Assembly: GCA_944376785.1 (NCBI GenBank) | Contig: CALWDV010000040.1 | Location: 1-10,142, forward strand | Direction of reading: 5' to 3' | DNA: 10,142 nucleotides | DNA from: an uncultured Clostridia bacterium | Lineage (GTDB): Bacteria; Bacillota; Clostridia; Christensenellales; UBA1242 | In this document: piece by piece, positions 7,584 through 10,142 of the stretch | Numbering within the stretch: the stretch's first letter is position 1 | Layout of the letters: each line of letters opens with the position of its first letter | Position numbers and translations under genes: made by a program | The notes under the pieces: generated by a model | Databases searched by the model: none | Seen by the model: the letters and a program-made list of their open reading frames with translations, nothing else | Told to the model about the DNA's origin: nothing

Positions 7584-7661
7584 TTGCGAATTTATTGTGT
7601 GAAATGTCCTAAATTTTTAAGTCCATTACTGAAATTAATATTTAGGAAATTATTAAGTTAA
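7584..7661 (+). CDS. spoVM: Stage V sporulation protein SpoVM (25-residue amphipathic peptide)
   Basis: Short peptide that in Bacillus recognises the convex outer forespore membrane, recruits the coat ATPase SpoIVA and is needed for cortex assembly. From TTG 7584 the peptide reads MRIYCVKCPKFL (1-12), SPLLKLIF (13-20), RKLLS (21-25). B. subtilis SpoVM starts MKFYTIKLPKFL, so Tyr4, Lys7, Pro9, Lys10, Phe11 and Leu12 coincide, including Pro9, which is known to matter for membrane recognition. Residue 17 is Lys where Bacillus has Arg. The rest is a basic amphipathic helix candidate, with an unusual Pro14 and two Cys (5, 8). Length is 25 against 26. It sits between the rpe region and reverse-strand rpmB, exactly the Bacillus location. 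TTG 7578 would add two residues and is less likely. Confidence 0.88.
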   Translation: MRIYCVKCPKFLSPLLKLIFRKLLS

Positions 7662-7681
7662 ATTACATAAAACTAAAAAAT

Positions 7682-7711
7682 AAAAAAAAGGAGGTTATTC
7701 TCCTTATTTTT
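7682..7711 (-). terminator. Bidirectional terminator shared by rpmB (-) and spoVM (+)
   Basis: AAGGAG (7688-7693) pairs with CTCCTT (7700-7705) around a six-base loop. A-runs at 7682-7686 can continue pairing with T at 7707-7711 across one A-A mismatch. Read on the reverse strand, the stem ends in a T-run and lies about 20 bases after the rpmB stop. Read forward, it is followed by six T and lies 20 bases after the spoVM stop. It fits the convergent arrangement. Confidence 0.85.
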
Positions 7712-7723
7712 TAAACCAAATTA

Positions 7724-7909
7724 TTAGTCTTCTTTCTTTAAAGTTTTCAAACATTTAGTGCAAATATATTGTTTTTCTGGTTTTCCATCAACTTCAATTG
7801 ATTTCTTTTGTAAGTTTGCACTCCAAGTACGTTTAGTAGCAATATGAGAATGGCTTACTTGATTGCCAGAAACTTTACCTTTTCCACAAATATAACATAC
7901 TCTTGGCAT
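7724..7909 (-). CDS. rpmB: Ribosomal protein L28 (bL28), four-cysteine zinc-ribbon form
   Basis: Small basic protein of the 50S subunit, 61 residues, normal for the family. The N-terminus MPRVCYICGKG and the SHSHIATKRTWSANLQ segment (20-35) are L28 signatures. Two CxxC pairs (Cys5/Cys8 and Cys50/Cys53) make it a zinc-binding form, unlike the B. subtilis L28, which lacks the complete set. The start has GGAGG (complement of 7915-7919) with a five-base spacer. It stands alone on the reverse strand, as rpmB does in Bacillus between spoVM and yloU, with its own promoter and terminator. Confidence 0.97.
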   Translation of the reverse strand: MPRVCYICGKGKVSGNQVSHSHIATKRTWSANLQKKSIEVDGKPEKQYICTKCLKTLKKED

Positions 7910-7941
7910 AATAACCTCCGTTAAAATTTAAACTGCATTGT

Positions 7942-7970
7942 ATTATATCAAATAAACCATTATTGTGCAA
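7942..7970 (-). promoter_or_regulatory. Sigma-A promoter of rpmB
   Basis: On the reverse strand, TTGCAC (7970-7965), a 17-base spacer and TATAAT (7947-7942), preceded by TGA to give an extended -10. This is a near-consensus sigma-A promoter. Transcription would start near 7935, giving a leader of about 26 bases. The -35 lies inside a perfect dyad (7961-7975). Confidence 0.85.
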
Positions 7971-7975
7971 CAATA
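7961..7975. repeat. Operator-like dyad over the rpmB -35 region
   Basis: TATTGT, three bases GCA, ACAATA: a perfect 6+6 dyad that covers the whole -35 hexamer of the rpmB promoter. A protein bound here would block RNA polymerase. It does not match an operator I know well. Given the A/T-rich background, regulatory meaning is inference. Confidence 0.35.
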
Positions 7976-8035
7976 TTTTTCAAAAAAATAACAAATAGTT
8001 GGTTATTGTTATAAATTTTAGTGTTTAAGTGCTTA

Positions 8036-8064
8036 TAAACAATAAAATTATATAAAATTGTTTA
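8036..8064. repeat. Operator-like dyad at the asp23 -35 region
   Basis: TAAACAAT (8036-8043) and ATTGTTTA (8057-8064) form a perfect 8+8 dyad with a 13-base centre, overlapping the -35 of the proposed asp23 promoter. It shares the ACAAT/ATTGT core with the dyad at 7961-7975, and a further ATTGTT occurs at 8005-8010. The bases between 7976 and 8035 otherwise show nothing I recognise. Confidence 0.35.
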
Positions 8065-8089
8065 CTTTTTTTCGCCTATATTGTAATAT
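8061..8089 (+). promoter_or_regulatory. Probable sigma-A promoter of asp23-fakA
   Basis: TTTACT (8061-8066), a 17-base spacer and TAATAT (8084-8089). Transcription would begin near 8096, the first base of the first leader hairpin, leaving a leader of about 130 bases. A TATAAT at 8145-8150, inside the loop of the second inverted repeat, is a competing -10 but has only a poor -35 (TTTTTA). Confidence 0.55.
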
Positions 8090-8095
8090 ATTATG

Positions 8096-8121
8096 TGTAT
8101 GTAGGAGTTTGTCTGCATACA
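8096..8121 (+). repeat. Leader hairpin 1 of asp23, terminator-like
   Basis: TGTATGTAGG (8096-8105) pairs with TCTGCATACA (8112-8121), eight Watson-Crick and two G-U pairs, with loop AGTTTG. Five T follow (8122-8126). It could be a 5'-end stabilising hairpin, because it starts at the predicted transcription start, or a weak terminator. It also carries a buried AGGAG at 8103-8107. Confidence 0.6.
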
Positions 8122-8130
8122 TTTTTAAAC

Positions 8131-8164
8131 AAAATTAACTAAATTATAATTGTTAGTTAATTTT
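8131..8164 (+). repeat. Leader inverted repeat 2 (12 bp)
   Basis: AAAATTAACTAA (8131-8142) and TTAGTTAATTTT (8153-8164) are perfectly complementary across a ten-base loop that contains TATAAT. The right arm's TTAGTTAA (8153-8160) can pair instead with a second copy of TTAACTAA at 8200-8207, which would break both this stem and the next. Confidence 0.6.
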
Positions 8165-8169
8165 AAACT

Positions 8170-8204
8170 GTTAAAAAATTTGATAACTATTCAAATTTTT
8201 TAAC
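8170..8204 (+). repeat. Leader inverted repeat 3 (14 bp) just upstream of the asp23 ribosome-binding site
   Basis: GTTAAAAAATTTGA (8170-8183) and TCAAATTTTTTAAC (8191-8204) form a perfect 14-bp stem with loop TAACTAT. It ends 13 bases before the AGGAG (8218-8222) that serves the asp23 ATG, so its formation could affect ribosome access. It has no T-run after the stem beyond the stem itself, so it is not a clear terminator. Confidence 0.65.
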
Positions 8205-8227
8205 TAATCTAAAAGTTAGGAGAAACA

Positions 8228-8578
8228 ATGTCAGTTAAAACAAGTAATGCCTATGGTAATATAACCATTTCAAACGAAGCTATTGCTGTTGTTACAGGCT
8301 ATATTGCTCGTGATTGTTATGGTGTGGTTGATTTGGTTAATAAAAAGTTAACTGATAGTTTTTCTGGTTTATTTAAAAAACAAACTTTAAGCAAGGGCAT
8401 AAAAATTTTAACAGTAAACAACCGTATTTATGTTGATCTTTATGTTATTTTAAAATATGGTGTTTCTATTGGTGCCGTTGCTGATAGTTTGAAAAAGTCA
8501 GTAAAATATGGTTTAGAGCAGTTCACAGGAATGATTATAGACTCAGTTAATGTTAATGTTGTTGGCGTTAGGGTCTAG
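8228..8578 (+). CDS. yloU: Asp23/Gls24 family envelope-stress protein (YloU-like)
   Basis: DUF322 protein of 116 residues, the usual compact length, with no signal peptide or membrane segment. Recognisable family features are YGNITISNEAIAVVTGYIA at the N-terminus (9-27), a central VNNRIYVDLYVILKYGVSI stretch (63-81) and a C-terminal SVNVNVVGVRV strand (106-116). In Staphylococcus the paralog Asp23 is anchored at the membrane by AmaP and linked to cell-wall stress. The YloU type beside fakA has no firmly defined role. The ATG has AGGAG five bases upstream. fakA follows 38 bases later without a terminator, so they are probably co-transcribed. Confidence 0.93.
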   Translation: MSVKTSNAYGNITISNEAIAVVTGYIARDCYGVVDLVNKKLTDSFSGLFKKQTLSKGIKILTVNNRIYVDLYVILKYGVSIGAVADSLKKSVKYGLEQFTGMIIDSVNVNVVGVRV

Positions 8579-8616
8579 TTTTTTGTGTGCTTTTTGTAAG
8601 TTAAAAGGAGTTATTA

Positions 8617-10142
8617 ATGCAAAAGACTATTAATAGCACACTGTTTCGCAAAATGATTATTGCAGGTGCTAAGGTTTTAGAGAACAACAAAAAATTTGTA
8701 GATTCACTCAATGTTTTCCCAGTTCCAGATGGTGACACTGGCACAAATATGAGTTTAACATTTAACAGTGCAGTAAGAGAAATTAACAACTGTCCAGACA
8801 GTTCTTTTTCTGCAATTTCAAATGCTTTAAGTAAAGGAGCACTTAGGGGAGCAAGAGGAAACTCTGGCGTTATTTTGTCACAAATTTTAAAAGGTATTGC
8901 AACAGAAGTTGGCAAATGTGAAACCGAATTAACCACAAAAGTTTTTGCAAAAGCATTAAACGAAGGTGCAACAGTTGCTTATAAAGCAGTAACAGTTCCA
9001 AAAGAAGGAACAATTTTAACCGTTATTAGAATTATGGCTGAAACAGCATTAAAAGCTGCTAAAAAAGTTAGTGGTTTTGAAGAATTTTTCGAAATTGTTT
9101 TAACAGATGGTGAAGCAATTTTACAACAAACACCAGAAATGTTGCCAGTTTTGAAAAAAGCAGGTGTTGTTGATGCTGGTGGTCGTGGTTTAATTGTTAT
9201 TTTCACTGGAATGCAAAAAATGTTGTTGGGTGAAGATATTGACATTAACATTGAAGAAATTGCACCTCAAAACAATTCAACTCAACTTTCTTCTGATAGT
9301 AATGACTACATTATTAATTTAGAAAACTTAGGTGACATCGAGTTTGCTTATTGCACAGAATTTATGGTTACTCACATGAAAAAGAAAACAACCGTTTCTG
9401 ATATTGATAAATTACGTGAAAACTTATTAAACATTGGTGATTGTGTTGTTTGTATTGGTGATTTGGAACTTGTTAAAGTTCACGTTCACACTAACGAACC
9501 TAACAAAGCATTAGGTTTTGCATTAGAATTAGGTGAATTAATCAACCTTAAAATTGAAAATATGTTAGAGCAAAACCGTGAATTAAAACGTCAAAGAACA
9601 CAAGCACAACAAAATCTAAAACAATTTGGAATGGTTGCTGTTGCTCCTGGTGATGGAATTGCTGGTGTGTTTAACGATATTTTAGTTGATGGAATTATTG
9701 AGGGTGGACAAACAATGAACCCTAGCGCAGATGACATTGCAAAGGCGTGTGATAAAGTTCAAGCCAAAGAAGTGTTTGTTTTACCTAACAATAAAAACAT
9801 TATTTTTGCAGCTGAACAAGCAAAAGAACTAACTAACAAAATTATTCACGTAATTCCAACAAAATCTGTTCCAGAAGGCGTTTCTGCTGCATTGGCATTT
9901 AATCCAGATGCAACAAGCGAAGAAAACGTTGAAAACATGAAAAGCAGTAAAGATAGCGTAAAATCTGCATCTGTAACATATGCTGTTAGAACCACTCATA
10001 TGGATGGTTTTGACCTAAATCAAGGCGATATTATTGGTTTAGATGATTCAAACATTTTAGCTAAAGGATTGCTTGTAAACGATACAACAATGGATTTAAT
10101 TGAAAAAATTAAAACTGATGATGTTGTTAACATAACATTGTT
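8617..10142 (+). CDS. fakA: Fatty acid kinase catalytic subunit FakA (YloV, DAK2/DhaL family), 3' truncated
   Basis: ATP-binding subunit that phosphorylates fatty acids presented by FakB (DegV-family) proteins, feeding phospholipid synthesis through the acyl-phosphate route. The frame is open to the window edge, giving 508 residues of a protein usually near 550. The DhaL nucleotide domain spans about 1-205, with FPVPDGDTGTNM (34-45, Asp38 and Asp40 bind magnesium), GARGNSGV (78-85) and VVDAGGRGL (184-192). The middle domain has YCTEF (Cys246) and KVHVHTNEP (His289, His291), consistent with the FakA zinc site. A DegV-like C-terminal domain starts near 337. AAGGAG at 8605-8610 with a six-base spacer sets the start. 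Codons read cleanly with no internal stop. The yloU-yloV pairing matches Bacillus. Confidence 0.96.
   Translation, partial: MQKTINSTLFRKMIIAGAKVLENNKKFVDSLNVFPVPDGDTGTNMSLTFNSAVREINNCPDSSFSAISNALSKGALRGARGNSGVILSQILKGIATEVGKCETELTTKVFAKALNEGATVAYKAVTVPKEGTILTVIRIMAETALKAAKKVSGFEEFFEIVLTDGEAILQQTPEMLPVLKKAGVVDAGGRGLIVIFTGMQKMLLGEDIDINIEEIAPQNNSTQLSSDSNDYIINLENLGDIEFAYCTEFMVTHMKKKTTVSDIDKLRENLLNIGDCVVCIGDLELVKVHVHTNEPNKALGFALELGELINLKIENMLEQNRELKRQRTQAQQNLKQFGMVAVAPGDGIAGVFNDILVDGIIEGGQTMNPSADDIAKACDKVQAKEVFVLPNNKNIIFAAEQAKELTNKIIHVIPTKSVPEGVSAALAFNPDATSEENVENMKSSKDSVKSASVTYAVRTTHMDGFDLNQGDIIGLDDSNILAKGLLVNDTTMDLIEKIKTDDVVNITL

Noticed and set aside
8109..8142. Possible leader peptide behind AGGAG at 8103-8107 (CTG 8113 or TTG 8109, nine to ten codons).
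   Set aside because: CTG is a rare start, TTG 8109 is one base from the Shine-Dalgarno, and the site is buried in hairpin 1. Nothing in the peptide is recognisable.
8601..9251. Reverse-strand open frames at 8601-8936 and 8979-9251.
   Set aside because: They lie opposite the clear fakA coding frame and show no family resemblance; the same holds for short reverse frames inside priA, rsmB, rlmN and rpe.
1..10142. Mycoplasma-like genetic code suggested by the A/T bias and the absence of TGA stops.
   Set aside because: Trp is encoded by TGG in conserved positions and no in-frame TGA occurs in the genes; TAA preference is explained by base composition.

Overview
The window is a strongly A+T-rich stretch of chromosome with the low-GC Gram-positive (Firmicutes) gene order priA-def-fmt-rsmB-rlmN-rsgA-rpe-[phosphoesterase]-spoVM-rpmB(reverse)-yloU/asp23-yloV/fakA. 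From general knowledge this is the Bacillus subtilis priA-to-yloV block. Strong Shine-Dalgarno sites, TGG-coded Trp, TAA/TAG stops and a recognisable SpoVM point to a spore-forming or recently spore-forming clostridial or bacillar lineage with standard stop usage. The extreme A/T bias suggests an uncultured host-associated member, but I cannot name the genus.

Bases 1-7439 are a dense forward operon. It opens in the 3' part of priA (replication restart helicase) and runs through peptide deformylase, Met-tRNA formyltransferase, 16S m5C967 methyltransferase RsmB, 23S/tRNA m2A methyltransferase RlmN, the ribosome-assembly GTPase RsgA, ribulose-phosphate epimerase and a calcineurin-like phosphoesterase. 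Three junctions share the same 8-base overlap (ATGANTAA). The operon ends at a hairpin/T-tract terminator at 7461-7494. Compared with B. subtilis, the prpC-prkC phosphatase/kinase pair is absent between rlmN and rsgA, and the phosphoesterase sits where thiN (yloS) would be. RlmN carries a Lys/Asn-rich C-terminal tail. rsgA has no ATG, GTG or TTG where its protein must begin, so an AUC or AUA start is inferred.

Bases 7495-7723 look empty but hold a 25-codon gene, spoVM, the spore-coat/cortex morphogenetic peptide. It has a TTG start, a perfect extended Shine-Dalgarno, a sigma-E/K-like -10 box and terminators on both sides, and it lies in its conserved position beside rpmB. Bases 7724-7909 (reverse) are rpmB, a four-cysteine ribosomal protein L28 with a near-consensus sigma-A promoter.

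Bases 7910-8227 are a divergent control region. It contains two operator-like dyads over the two -35 regions and a leader of about 130 nt upstream of asp23 with three consecutive inverted repeats (about 10, 12 and 14 bp) and a possible alternative pairing. Bases 8228-10142 hold the Asp23/YloU envelope-stress protein gene and the fatty-acid kinase gene fakA (yloV), which runs off the end of the window.

The genes form a translation and ribosome-maturation housekeeping cluster (start-Met formylation and deformylation, rRNA methylation, 30S assembly), with a sporulation micro-gene and an envelope-lipid pair attached by old synteny. I see no mobile element, CRISPR array, phage, toxin-antitoxin or defence system, and no tRNA or rRNA gene.
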